Of a DNA stretch of 64,000 bases, positions 1-8,556 are shown one piece after another. The DNA lies in the NCBI GenBank assembly GCA_002498365.1, contig DAHB01000003.1, forward strand, positions 62,001 to 126,000, written 5' to 3'. A model generated the notes under the pieces. That model was not told the DNA's origin, made no database searches, and was given only the letters and a program-made list of their open reading frames with translations. Source of the stretch: Methanomassiliicoccaceae archaeon UBA421 (GTDB lineage: Archaea > Thermoplasmatota > Thermoplasmata > Methanomassiliicoccales > Methanomethylophilaceae). Within the stretch, counting starts at the first letter, position 1, and each line of letters opens with the position of its first letter. Made by a program: the position numbers and the translations under genes.

Positions 1-1
1 G

Positions 2-802
2 ACAGTCGTTTTCTGCCAGACAAAGAAGATGGTCGACACGCTTGCGGACGAGATGTACCAGAGGATCAAGGTCGGCACCCTTCACGGGGACATGCCCCAG
101 GCCAAGAGGGAAAGGACGATACGGAGCTTCAGGAACAACCGCTTCCAGGCACTGATAGCGACAGACGTCGCCGCAAGGGGACTGGACATCAACAACATAG
201 ATCTCGTCGTGAATTACGACGTGCCGATGGACTCCGAGAACTACCTTCACAGGATCGGACGCACGGGACGCGCCGGAAAAGAAGGTATCGCCGTTTCGTT
301 CGTAACGAAACAGGAAGAGTACCACATAAGGCAGTACGAAAGGGAGACGGGCAAGAAGATACTCAAGGTCAGGGCCGATGAGATGCCCTCCGCAGGCACG
401 ATGGTCATAGAGGACCAGGTCAGGGCCCCGGCTAAGGCTCAGAGGCAGTTCGCCACCGTCCCGATCAACGATACGAAGAAACCCGTCAGGCCGGTTATAG
501 CCACCACCGAAGACGGGAAGAAGATGGTGGTCCTGCAGATCAACCTGGGACGCGACGACGGCTTCAGCAAGACCCAGATATCGGACCTGGTAAAACGCGT
601 GGGGAAGCTGGAGGACGTTTTCGTCGGAAATGTGGGGCTGGGAAGGTCAAAATCCTTCATCGAGATCCGCGAGGACAGGAGCGACCGCACGATGGCGACC
701 ATGTCCGAATACCTCCACAAGAAGAAAGAGGTCCTGATGGAGCCCGCGGACAAGAAGCCCAAATACCAGGAGAAGAAGCACAAGAGCTACGGTCAGTACT
801 GA
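2..802 (+). CDS. DEAD-box RNA helicase, C-terminal part (5' end outside the window)
   Basis: This is the C-terminal half of an ATP-dependent RNA helicase; the reading frame is open to the left edge, so the N-terminal RecA domain with the DEAD box is missing. Visible helicase-C motifs are VVFCQTKK at the edge (motif IV region), ATDVAARGLD at about bases 158-187 (motif V) and HRIGRTGR at about 248-271 (motif VI, arginine fingers). After a linker, roughly bases 510-700 encode a DbpA/CsdA-type RNA-binding domain, followed by a lysine-rich tail. Such proteins remodel structured RNA in ribosome assembly, decay or cold response. It ends in TGA and a T-rich stretch follows around 820-832. Family assignment is firm; which RNA it acts on is unknown. 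Confidence 0.93.
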   Translation, partial: TVVFCQTKKMVDTLADEMYQRIKVGTLHGDMPQAKRERTIRSFRNNRFQALIATDVAARGLDINNIDLVVNYDVPMDSENYLHRIGRTGRAGKEGIAVSFVTKQEEYHIRQYERETGKKILKVRADEMPSAGTMVIEDQVRAPAKAQRQFATVPINDTKKPVRPVIATTEDGKKMVVLQINLGRDDGFSKTQISDLVKRVGKLEDVFVGNVGLGRSKSFIEIREDRSDRTMATMSEYLHKKKEVLMEPADKKPKYQEKKHKSYGQY

Positions 803-908
803 CCGCCGGCTCTTTCCCATCTTCTTTTTTTTATGTTCATAGGGCCGCACGGCGACCCGGCACGAAAAACGGCAAAGCCCTGCCGGACCGTCCGGAGAGC
901 GCCGTCTG

Positions 909-946
909 AAAAAATTCGTCAGCCATAGGGAAATCTTCCCTATGGC
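909..946 (-). terminator. Hairpin terminator of the riboflavin operon
   Basis: Bases 922-932 and 936-946 form a perfect 11-bp inverted repeat (GCCATAGGGAA and its complement) with a 3-base loop. Read on the minus strand, it lies 9 bases after the ribH stop codon and is followed by a run of six T (909-914). It is well placed to end the ribB-ribL-ribC-ribH transcript and lies between convergent genes. The terminator role is inferred from shape and position. Confidence 0.6.
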
Positions 947-954
947 ATGAATGT

Positions 955-1371
955 TTAGACCCTCTCGAGCCTCTGGAGCATCTTGACGACCGAGTCGACG
1001 GCGTCGCGTCCCTTTTCGATCCTGTCCATGGCCTGGAGCTGCGTCTCGCCGGGCCCGGACACTCCGAGGGCGATGGGCTTGTTGTAGTCCAGCGACAGGT
1101 CGGTGATCTTCCTCGCCGCTTGGGCGATTATGACCTGGTCGTGGTCCGTCTCGCCTTTAATAACGGCTCCGATGGTGATCACCGCGTCGATGTCGTCCTG
1201 CTCTGCCAGCTTTTTGACCGCCAGAGGCATGTCGTAAACGCCGGGGACGAATATCTCCTTGGTTATCTTCACGCCCAAGAACTCTGCCTCGGCCTTTGCC
1301 CTCTCGATCATCATCGATGTGACGTCGAAGTTGAACTCGGCGGCCACCATCCCAATCCTGTACTCTTTCAT
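955..1371 (-). CDS. ribH: 6,7-dimethyl-8-ribityllumazine synthase
   Basis: Condenses 5-amino-6-ribitylamino-uracil with 3,4-dihydroxy-2-butanone 4-phosphate to give lumazine, the penultimate step to riboflavin. The 138-residue protein has the usual length of the family. It shows the phosphate-binding segment GAVIKGETDHDQV (about residues 68-80) with the catalytic histidine at about 77, the N-terminal strand with EFNFD, and a substrate-binding FVPGVYDMPL segment. It is the last gene of the minus-strand rib operon, starting 4 bases after the ribC stop. A strong hairpin follows the stop. Assignment is secure from motifs and context. Confidence 0.96.
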   Translation of the reverse strand: MKEYRIGMVAAEFNFDVTSMMIERAKAEAEFLGVKITKEIFVPGVYDMPLAVKKLAEQDDIDAVITIGAVIKGETDHDQVIIAQAARKITDLSLDYNKPIALGVSGPGETQLQAMDRIEKGRDAVDSVVKMLQRLERV

Positions 1372-1375
1372 TTTT

Positions 1376-2270
<895 letters not shown>

Positions 2271-2271
<1 letters not shown>

Positions 2272-2981
2272 CAGTAATCTGCTCCGTTCTTTCTCTTGAA
2301 CTCTTCCCATTTGCCGAGGACCTGGTCCCCGGTTATGAATTCGATGTCGTTCTCGTCCGCGAATCGGATGACGTCCCTCTTGGTCATCGAACCGCCGTCA
2401 TCCCCCATCATCTCGCATATGGTTGCCGACGGATTGACGCCGGCCATGTACATCATGGCTGTGCACAGTTCCGTGTGGCCCCTCCTGTTTGTGAGTATGT
2501 GCTCCGTGGCGTTGAGCAGATGGACATGGCCCGGGGACCTGAACTCCTGGCCTATCTCTCTTGCTATCTCGGATGCGGGCACATCCTGGAACAGGACCTC
2601 CGCGAACCTGGAGATCGTGAGCGCCCGGTCCCTGTCGGTTATCCCCGTGTAGGTCTTCCGGTGGTTAATGGTCACTCCGAAAGAAGATTTCGTGTTGTCG
2701 TAGGGGATGTCGTTCGGAGCCATCGCCCTGAGCAGAGGGAATCTGTTCGAATCGTCGTAATATACGTCGGCCATATAGGGCAGGCCGACCTCGGTCGCCT
2801 TGTCGAAGGGAGTGGTGGTGCAGATCAGCCCTCCCGCTTTCTTCCTCATCATCTGCACGGTCTCGTACGTGATGTACTGCGAGGCGACGGTCATATCCGA
2901 TTCGCCTTCCCGGTCTTCGAAATCGTAGACAAGTATGACCTTGCCCTGCCTTATATCATCCAGGGCCTTTTTGAAGTTCAT
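2271..2981 (-). CDS. ribB: 3,4-dihydroxy-2-butanone 4-phosphate synthase
   Basis: Converts ribulose 5-phosphate to formate and the four-carbon unit of riboflavin. The acidic catalytic loop DREGESD is at residues 23-29 and the histidine-bearing segments RSPGHVHLL and NRRGHTELC are present; the 236-residue length matches monofunctional archaeal RibB without a GTP cyclohydrolase II domain. The start at 2981 is preceded by GGTGAT as ribosome binding site; a longer upstream frame is not homologous. A TATA-like stretch on the minus strand at about 3011-3022 would give a very short leader. It is the first gene of the rib operon. No FMN riboswitch was seen in the 135 bases upstream. Confidence 0.95.
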
Positions 2982-3126
2982 CAAATCACCAGGGGTCTGC
3001 CAAAGCGACAGTATAAAAAAACTGTTGGCAATGTACCAGCAATTTAGTAGACGTAAGATAACGCGTGTTTCTGGAAGAAACGCGACGGAATAACAGTTTA
3101 AATATCTGCATCGGCTGGTGTGGACG

Positions 3127-4146
3127 ATGTCCGAAGGGAAGAACGTACAGGGCACTATGATCTTCAAAAATACCGCCAGTTTCCCGGAACAGATAGAGGC
3201 GGCGCTGGAAGAAGAAATCCCTGCGGTCCCGAAGGCGGGCAAGGTCTGCATCTGCGGCATGGGAGCGTCCGCCCTTGCCGGGGAGATACTCTCTGATTTC
3301 GCTGACGGTACATCGAAAACGCCGCTTTTCATAATCAGGAGGACCGAGTTCCCGAAGTGGGTAGGGGAGGACACGTGGACGATCCTCGTCAGCTACTCCG
3401 GAAACACAAAGGAGACGCTGATGGCCTATGACGAGGCGATACGCCGCAACTGCAAGGTGATATGCGTCACGTCAGGAGGGGAGCTGTACTCCAAATGCCT
3501 CAGCCGCAGGGACGTTTCCGTCACACTGCCGGGGGGCATGCAGTCGCGCGTCGCCATGGGCAGCATCATCGGCCGGCTCGCTTCGATACTGGAAGAGATG
3601 GGCGTTTGCGAGGCGAAGACCGAACTCAGGAAGATCGTCCCCGCTCTCAAGGAGGAAAGGGACAGGGTCATCGAGGACGATTGCAAGGCCGCGAGGACGA
3701 TAGCGGACAAGCTCATAGGCAAGATCCCCGTGATCTACAGTCTGGCCAACATGCGCTCCTCCGCCATAAGGTGGAAGACCCAGATAAACGAAAACTCCAA
3801 GAACATATCCTTCTGCGGCTCGATCCCCGAGTTCAACCACAACGAGATCGTGGGATGGACGGACGACAGGAACAACAACCGCAATTTCGTCCCCGTCGTC
3901 CTTTACGACGACAACGCGTCGAAGATGATGAAAAGCATGACGGACACGTCCATCGGCATACTCGTGGACAAAAATCTAGAGACGATCACCCTGCACGTCG
4001 AGGGTACCAGCAACCTGGAGAAGAATCTAAAGTGCATCATCCTCGGAGATATCGTCTCATTGTATCTCGCGGACCTCCGCAGCACCGACCCGACCACAGA
4101 GAAGCCCCTCCGCGACGTCCGCGACCGCGCGGACGTCCCGATGTGA
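3127..4146 (+). CDS. Bifunctional phosphoglucose/phosphomannose isomerase
   Basis: A sugar-phosphate isomerase of the archaeal PGI/PMI family, interconverting glucose-6-P or mannose-6-P with fructose-6-P. It contains two SIS domains; the first shows GMGASALAGE (about residues 44-53) and the phosphate-binding SYSGNTKE (about 88-95), and the C-terminal half carries the EFNHNEIVGW motif with the catalytic Glu and His typical of this family. Length is 339 residues from ATG 3127. A TATA-like TTTAAATA at 3097-3104 lies about 26 bases before this ATG, so the message is probably leaderless; a GTG at 3118 is the alternative start. The exact sugar preference cannot be read from sequence. Confidence 0.92.
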   Translation: MSEGKNVQGTMIFKNTASFPEQIEAALEEEIPAVPKAGKVCICGMGASALAGEILSDFADGTSKTPLFIIRRTEFPKWVGEDTWTILVSYSGNTKETLMAYDEAIRRNCKVICVTSGGELYSKCLSRRDVSVTLPGGMQSRVAMGSIIGRLASILEEMGVCEAKTELRKIVPALKEERDRVIEDDCKAARTIADKLIGKIPVIYSLANMRSSAIRWKTQINENSKNISFCGSIPEFNHNEIVGWTDDRNNNRNFVPVVLYDDNASKMMKSMTDTSIGILVDKNLETITLHVEGTSNLEKNLKCIILGDIVSLYLADLRSTDPTTEKPLRDVRDRADVPM

Positions 4147-4192
4147 CTACCAATCCTTTTTTACCGTGCAGCGGTTACAAGGTAACGATATA

Positions 4193-5476
4193 ATGACCGC
4201 AGAGGATGCAAAATACATCAGAGAGCAGGTAATGAACCACAACAAGTGGTTTGAAGAGTCTATCCCGATGATAGCGTCCGAGAATCTCATGAGCCCATTG
4301 GCCAAAGAGGTGCTCATCTCGGATTTCGCCGACAGGTATGCTGAGGGGCTTCCCGGCAAGCGCTACTACCAGGGGAACATCTTCGTCGACAAGGTCGAGA
4401 CCAAGGCCATGGAGCTTGCCAAAAAGCTGTTCGATGCTGATTTCGCCGATGTAAGGCCTATTTCCGGAACGGTCGCCAACATGGCCGTCCTGTTCGCCTT
4501 CGCCGAACCCGGGGACACGATCACGACATGCGCGCTGGCCCAAGGGGCCCATATATCAACATGCGAGTTCGGAGCCTTCGGACAGAGGGCGGTCAACTCG
4601 GTCAACTATCCTTTCAACGAAGAGAATATGAATATCGACGTGGACGGGACGATCAAGCTGCTGAAGCAGGTGAAGCCAAAAGTCGCGCAGTTCGGGCTCT
4701 CGGTCTTCCTGTTCCCGCCGCCCCTCAAGGAGCTCGAGGACACCTTCAACGAGATCGGATGCCTGGTATGGGAGGACTGCGCCCACGTGCTCGGACTCAT
4801 CGCAGGAGGACAGTTCCACGACCCTCTGAGGGAAGGCGTGAACATCATCTCGTCATCTACCCACAAGACTTTCCCCGGGCCCAACCACGGGCTGCTGCTC
4901 GGTTCCAACATGACCGAAGAGCAGGAGAAGAAGCTCCAGAAGGCCGTATTCCCCGGAGTCACCTCGAGCCACCACCTCCACGCCATGGCGGCGCTGGCCG
5001 TGACGCTGGCGGAGATGGACGTCTTCGCCAAGGATTACGCCGCACAGGCATGCAAGAACTCCCGTCAGCTGGGCGAGTCGCTGTACGAGCTCGGGATCCC
5101 GGTGCTCTGTCCCGACCTGGGCTTCACCAGGTCCCACGCCATCGCCGTGGACGTCTCCGAGTTCGGAGGCGGGAAGGAATGCGCACAGCTCCTGGAGGAC
5201 GCCAACATCATCTGCAACAAGAACATGCTCCCCAGGGATACGAGCTCCGTGCGCCCCTCCGGTCTGAGGCTGGGGGCCCAGGAATTGACCCGTGTCGGCA
5301 TGAAGGAGAGCGAGATGAAAGAGGTCGCCGAGCTTATAGCCCGCGTGGTGAAGAAGAAGGAGGACCCCGCCAAGGTCAAAGAGGACGTCAAGGCGCTGAA
5401 GAAGCAGTTCTCGAACATCCAGTACTGCTTCAACGCCGGAGAGCCCGCATACGAGTACCGCAAACTTATACCGTGA
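4193..5476 (+). CDS. glyA: Serine hydroxymethyltransferase
   Basis: PLP enzyme that moves the hydroxymethyl group of serine to a pterin (tetrahydromethanopterin or tetrahydrofolate), giving glycine and a C1 unit. The 427-residue protein has the N-terminal MIASENLMSP substrate motif (about 26-35), Asp195 in WEDCAHV for the PLP ring nitrogen, and the Schiff-base lysine K225 in STHKTFPGP. The usual bacterial motif after the lysine is THKTLRGPRGG, so FPGPNHG marks a divergent archaeal subgroup. ATG 4193 follows AAGGTAAC. A possible link is the dihydroneopterin aldolase gene at 14.8 kb, which serves the same pterin pool. Confidence 0.93.
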   Translation: MTAEDAKYIREQVMNHNKWFEESIPMIASENLMSPLAKEVLISDFADRYAEGLPGKRYYQGNIFVDKVETKAMELAKKLFDADFADVRPISGTVANMAVLFAFAEPGDTITTCALAQGAHISTCEFGAFGQRAVNSVNYPFNEENMNIDVDGTIKLLKQVKPKVAQFGLSVFLFPPPLKELEDTFNEIGCLVWEDCAHVLGLIAGGQFHDPLREGVNIISSSTHKTFPGPNHGLLLGSNMTEEQEKKLQKAVFPGVTSSHHLHAMAALAVTLAEMDVFAKDYAAQACKNSRQLGESLYELGIPVLCPDLGFTRSHAIAVDVSEFGGGKECAQLLEDANIICNKNMLPRDTSSVRPSGLRLGAQELTRVGMKESEMKEVAELIARVVKKKEDPAKVKEDVKALKKQFSNIQYCFNAGEPAYEYRKLIP

Positions 5477-5495
5477 TATTTGCAGAAACCCCTTA

Positions 5496-5512
5496 CCCGC
5501 GCATCGCGCGGG
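5496..5512 (+). other. Perfect hairpin downstream of glyA
   Basis: CCCGCGC and GCGCGGG flank a three-base ATC loop, 19 bases after the glyA stop. No clear T-run follows, so it may be a weak terminator or a 3'-end stabiliser. The next promoter (TTTATTATAA) begins only a few bases later. Confidence 0.35.
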
Positions 5513-5560
5513 CCACGCATTTATTATAATCGCAACCCGGTCTACAACTGGTGATGTGTC

Positions 5561-5872
5561 ATGGGATTCATGGATAAAGTATCGGCCGGAATCAAGAACG
5601 TCGACAACAAAATCGGAGCTGGCATCGACGAGAGCAAATACAACTCGAAGATCCGTGAGCTCCAGAGGGAGATCGATGAAATGAAGTCGAAGCTCGGCGA
5701 CAAGATCTATCAGGCGTTCCTCAAGGGAGAGGCCTTCGACGGTAAAAAATGCTGCGAGAACATAAAGGCGAAGTACGAGGAGATCGACAGCACCGAGAAG
5801 GAAAAGCAGGAGATGGTCGCCGCGGCAAAGGCCGAGCGCGAGAACAACCGCAAAGACGTCCAGCAGAAGTAA
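5561..5872 (+). CDS. Small coiled-coil protein of unknown function
   Basis: I do not recognise a family. The 103 residues are highly charged and predicted to be helical; residues 30-103 have a heptad-like pattern rich in Glu, Lys and Ile/Leu/Met, consistent with a coiled coil, with a CC pair in GKKCCENIK near residue 65. There is no signal peptide or membrane segment. A TATA-like TTTATTATAA lies about 30-40 bases upstream and GGTGAT serves as ribosome binding site. It is a single gene between glyA and the iron regulator. The frame is well supported by promoter, ribosome site and biased codon use. Confidence 0.75.
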   Translation: MGFMDKVSAGIKNVDNKIGAGIDESKYNSKIRELQREIDEMKSKLGDKIYQAFLKGEAFDGKKCCENIKAKYEEIDSTEKEKQEMVAAAKAERENNRKDVQQK

Positions 5873-5923
5873 GGCAGAAACTTCAATGTGGCCGGGGGCT
5901 TCCGACCGTATTTATTTTTCAAT

Positions 5924-5937
5924 TTAGGTATAACTAA
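5924..5937 (+). promoter_or_regulatory. Candidate operator overlapping the dtxR-feoB promoter
   Basis: TTAGGTATAACTAA is an imperfect palindrome (12 of 14 positions symmetric) immediately upstream of a TATA-like TTTTATTAA at 5938-5946, which in turn is about 25 bases before the leaderless ATG of the regulator at 5969. Its composition resembles DtxR/MntR-type operators. Autoregulation by the downstream DtxR-FeoA protein is inferred from position only. Confidence 0.45.
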
Positions 5938-5968
5938 TTTTATTAACGGGCCATACATACGGTGTCCG

Positions 5969-6631
5969 ATGATATCCGGTAACCGTGAAGATTATCTTAT
6001 CGAGATATTGCGTCTCACGGAAGGCGAAGGCAAGGTGAAGACCAACGATCTCGCCGATAAGCTGGGTGTATCTCCGGCAAGCGTATCGGAGATGATAAAG
6101 GTCCTTTCCAATGATGGTTTCGTCACATATACGAAATACCGCGGGGCGGAGCTGACCCCCGAGGGCCTCAGCTACGCCAAGCAGCTTCGCAAGAAGCACC
6201 ATATAATGGAGCGCTTCCTGACGGACGTTCTCGACCTGGACAGGGACACGGCGCACGAGGAGGCGCATAAGATGGAGCACGTGTTATCGGACGATTCGGC
6301 GGTCAGGATATGCCGTATCATCGGTACCCCTGTGGACGACGACTGCTCCAGCTGCGAATCGCAGTGCAGGGCGGCCACAGGCCTCGGCCGGATAAGCAAG
6401 AAATTGAGTGAAATGATGCAGGGCGACCGCGGTCGCATATCGCATCTCAAATGCGAAGAGCCGAAGACCGTCAAGAAACTGATATCCATGGGATTTGTCC
6501 CCGGAAGGGACGTCTGCATCGGCAGCAACGGTTCCAGGTCCGGTCCGAAGGTCGTTACCGTCGGTAATGCGACATTCGCTCTCGATTCTGAGATGGCATC
6601 GTTCGTTTATATCGAGCCGAGTGATGATTGA
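5969..6631 (+). CDS. DtxR-family metal-dependent regulator with FeoA domain
   Basis: Iron- or manganese-responsive repressor. Residues 5-65 form a winged helix with a recognition helix around SPASVSEMIKVLSNDG; residues 70-115 are the metal-binding and dimerisation domain, with His and Glu ligands in HEEAHKMEHVL (residues 96-106). A CxxCxxxC cluster (C126, C129, C133) is unusual for DtxR proteins but is seen in archaeal members. Residues about 145-218 are an SH3-like FeoA domain. ATG 5969 is about 25 bases after a TATA-like box. The stop overlaps the feoB start (TGATG), so regulator and transporter are cotranscribed; no separate feoA gene is present nearby. Confidence 0.9.
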   Translation: MISGNREDYLIEILRLTEGEGKVKTNDLADKLGVSPASVSEMIKVLSNDGFVTYTKYRGAELTPEGLSYAKQLRKKHHIMERFLTDVLDLDRDTAHEEAHKMEHVLSDDSAVRICRIIGTPVDDDCSSCESQCRAATGLGRISKKLSEMMQGDRGRISHLKCEEPKTVKKLISMGFVPGRDVCIGSNGSRSGPKVVTVGNATFALDSEMASFVYIEPSDD

Positions 6632-8556
6632 TGCAGGACGGAATGTTCACCGCGGCCCTTCTCGGGCAACCTAACGTGGGGAAATCATCGTTGTTCACAA
6701 GGCTGACGGGAGTCGGCGTGATATCTTCGAACTACGCCGGAACGACCGTCACGTTCGAGGAAGCGGTGGTCACCAGAAAGGGCAACAAGGTCAGGATATA
6801 CGACCTGCCCGGAACATACGGCATGTCCGGGAACTCTGACGACGAAGAGGTCGTGCTAGAGATGGTACGGGACCCGGAGATCGACTCCGTGATCGTCGTC
6901 GCAGACGCCACCAATCTCCAGAGCAGCCTCGTGCTCTGTTTCGAGGTAATGGAGCTGGGCCTCCCGATGATACTTGCGGTCAACAAGGCTGACGAGGCCC
7001 GCAAGAAGTACGATACCGACTACAAGGAACTGGAACGTATTCTGGACATTCCGGTCGTGCCTGTCTCGGCGAAGACGGCCGAAGGAGTGGACGACCTCGC
7101 GGACGCACTCTGCGAAGGACGCGGAAGGAGGTCGACGTTCCAGGTAAGGTACGAGGAGCACCTGGAGGCGGCCATCGAAGAGATCATGGGCCATCTGAAG
7201 AAGATCAGGTTCGACCAGCGCGGCACCGCCGTCAAACTGATGGAGGGCACAAAGACCTTCATCGAGGGGGTCATGCCCGCGACGGCCCAGATAGCCTCTG
7301 TCCTACGCGATAATTTTGAAACGGGGCACCGCGAAACATCCGACATCGCGATAGCCAGGGAGAGATATTCCATTTCGGACGCCATAGTGAGGAAGGTCCA
7401 ATCCAGGACGCGTACCAAGTTCGGCCGCAAGGACAGGCTGTCCGAGATGATGATAACTCCCTCCACCGGAATACCGATCCTCATCGCCGTCGGATTGATG
7501 CTTTTCGTGACGATGATCTTCCTGGGATCGCTGCTGGATGAGGCGGTGAGCTACATCTATGATGCTCTCATCGGCAACACCCTCGTCGATTTCGGCGCCG
7601 ATAAAGGCGGGGAGATGGGCAAGGCTATCATGCTGGGTATTGATGGTAGCATAAGGGCGATACTCACTCTGGTCATTCCGTACATAATGGTTTTCTACAT
7701 CATATTGGGTATCCTGGAGGACACAGGCTATCTTCCGAGGGCGGTGGTCCTCGTGGACAGGACCATGCACCATTTCGGCCTTCACGGAGGCGCGTTCATA
7801 CCCATGATCGTGGGGCTCGGGTGCAACGTCCCTGCCATAATGGCAGTAAGGACGATACGTTCTCGCCGCGAGAAGCTTATACTCACATCCCTGATCGTTA
7901 TGTGCGTGCCGTGCTCGGCACAGATGGCGATAATAATCGGAATAGTCGGAAAATATTCCGGTTTCACGTATGCCTTCGCAATACTCCTGATACTTCTGGC
8001 CCTTATGGTGGTACTCGGACTCGGACTCAACCGTTTCCTCAAATACGAACCTTCCAACCTGGCCATGGAGATCCCCGACTTATCGGCTCCCTCTCTTAAG
8101 AACGTGCTTTTCAAAACCTGGAACCGCATCAAGGACTTCTTCATGATAGCGTTCCCGCTTCTCGTGGTGGGGAGCATATTGCTTGAGATCGCCCTCGGCT
8201 ACAATCTTCTAGATTTCGTCATCGGACCGCTTTCTTTCGTCACGGTCGGGATGCTGGGACTTCCTGCAGCGGTGATCCTCGCGTTCATCGTGGGAGTGCT
8301 CAGGAAAGAGATGGCAGTCGGGATGCTCGCGATCATCGCGGCAAGCGTTGGCATAATGGAGCTTGCATCGTTCATGGGGCCGGAGCAGTTCTTCGTTTTC
8401 GGACTTGTCATGGCCATATACATGCCGTGCCTTGCGACAATGGCCGTCATATGGCGCGAGATGGGGTGGAAGGAGACCCTCGCGGTGTCGATACTTTCGA
8501 TAGGGACTGCCATCGCAATAGGGATGCTGGCCAACTGGCTCTTGTTCTTCTTCTGA
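6631..8556 (+). CDS. feoB: Ferrous iron transporter B
   Basis: Membrane Fe(II) importer with an N-terminal G domain. GTPase motifs are GQPNVGKSS (residues 12-20), DLPG (58-61) and NKAD (118-121), followed by a helical linker to about residue 270 and then the Gate/Feo membrane core with about eight to ten hydrophobic segments. The Gate motif GLGCNVPAIMAVR with its conserved cysteine is present, and a second core repeat is near PCLATMAVIW. Length is 641 residues, slightly short of the bacterial type. ATG 6631 overlaps the regulator's TGA by one base; an in-frame TTG three bases earlier is the alternative. Confidence 0.96.
   Translation: MQDGMFTAALLGQPNVGKSSLFTRLTGVGVISSNYAGTTVTFEEAVVTRKGNKVRIYDLPGTYGMSGNSDDEEVVLEMVRDPEIDSVIVVADATNLQSSLVLCFEVMELGLPMILAVNKADEARKKYDTDYKELERILDIPVVPVSAKTAEGVDDLADALCEGRGRRSTFQVRYEEHLEAAIEEIMGHLKKIRFDQRGTAVKLMEGTKTFIEGVMPATAQIASVLRDNFETGHRETSDIAIARERYSISDAIVRKVQSRTRTKFGRKDRLSEMMITPSTGIPILIAVGLMLFVTMIFLGSLLDEAVSYIYDALIGNTLVDFGADKGGEMGKAIMLGIDGSIRAILTLVIPYIMVFYIILGILEDTGYLPRAVVLVDRTMHHFGLHGGAFIPMIVGLGCNVPAIMAVRTIRSRREKLILTSLIVMCVPCSAQMAIIIGIVGKYSGFTYAFAILLILLALMVVLGLGLNRFLKYEPSNLAMEIPDLSAPSLKNVLFKTWNRIKDFFMIAFPLLVVGSILLEIALGYNLLDFVIGPLSFVTVGMLGLPAAVILAFIVGVLRKEMAVGMLAIIAASVGIMELASFMGPEQFFVFGLVMAIYMPCLATMAVIWREMGWKETLAVSILSIGTAIAIGMLANWLLFFF

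Noticed and set aside
2982..3126. A riboswitch upstream of ribB
   Set aside because: The region holds two promoters and one small hairpin (3062-3084, with a bulge) but nothing like the conserved FMN riboswitch core; the ribB leader is only a few bases long.
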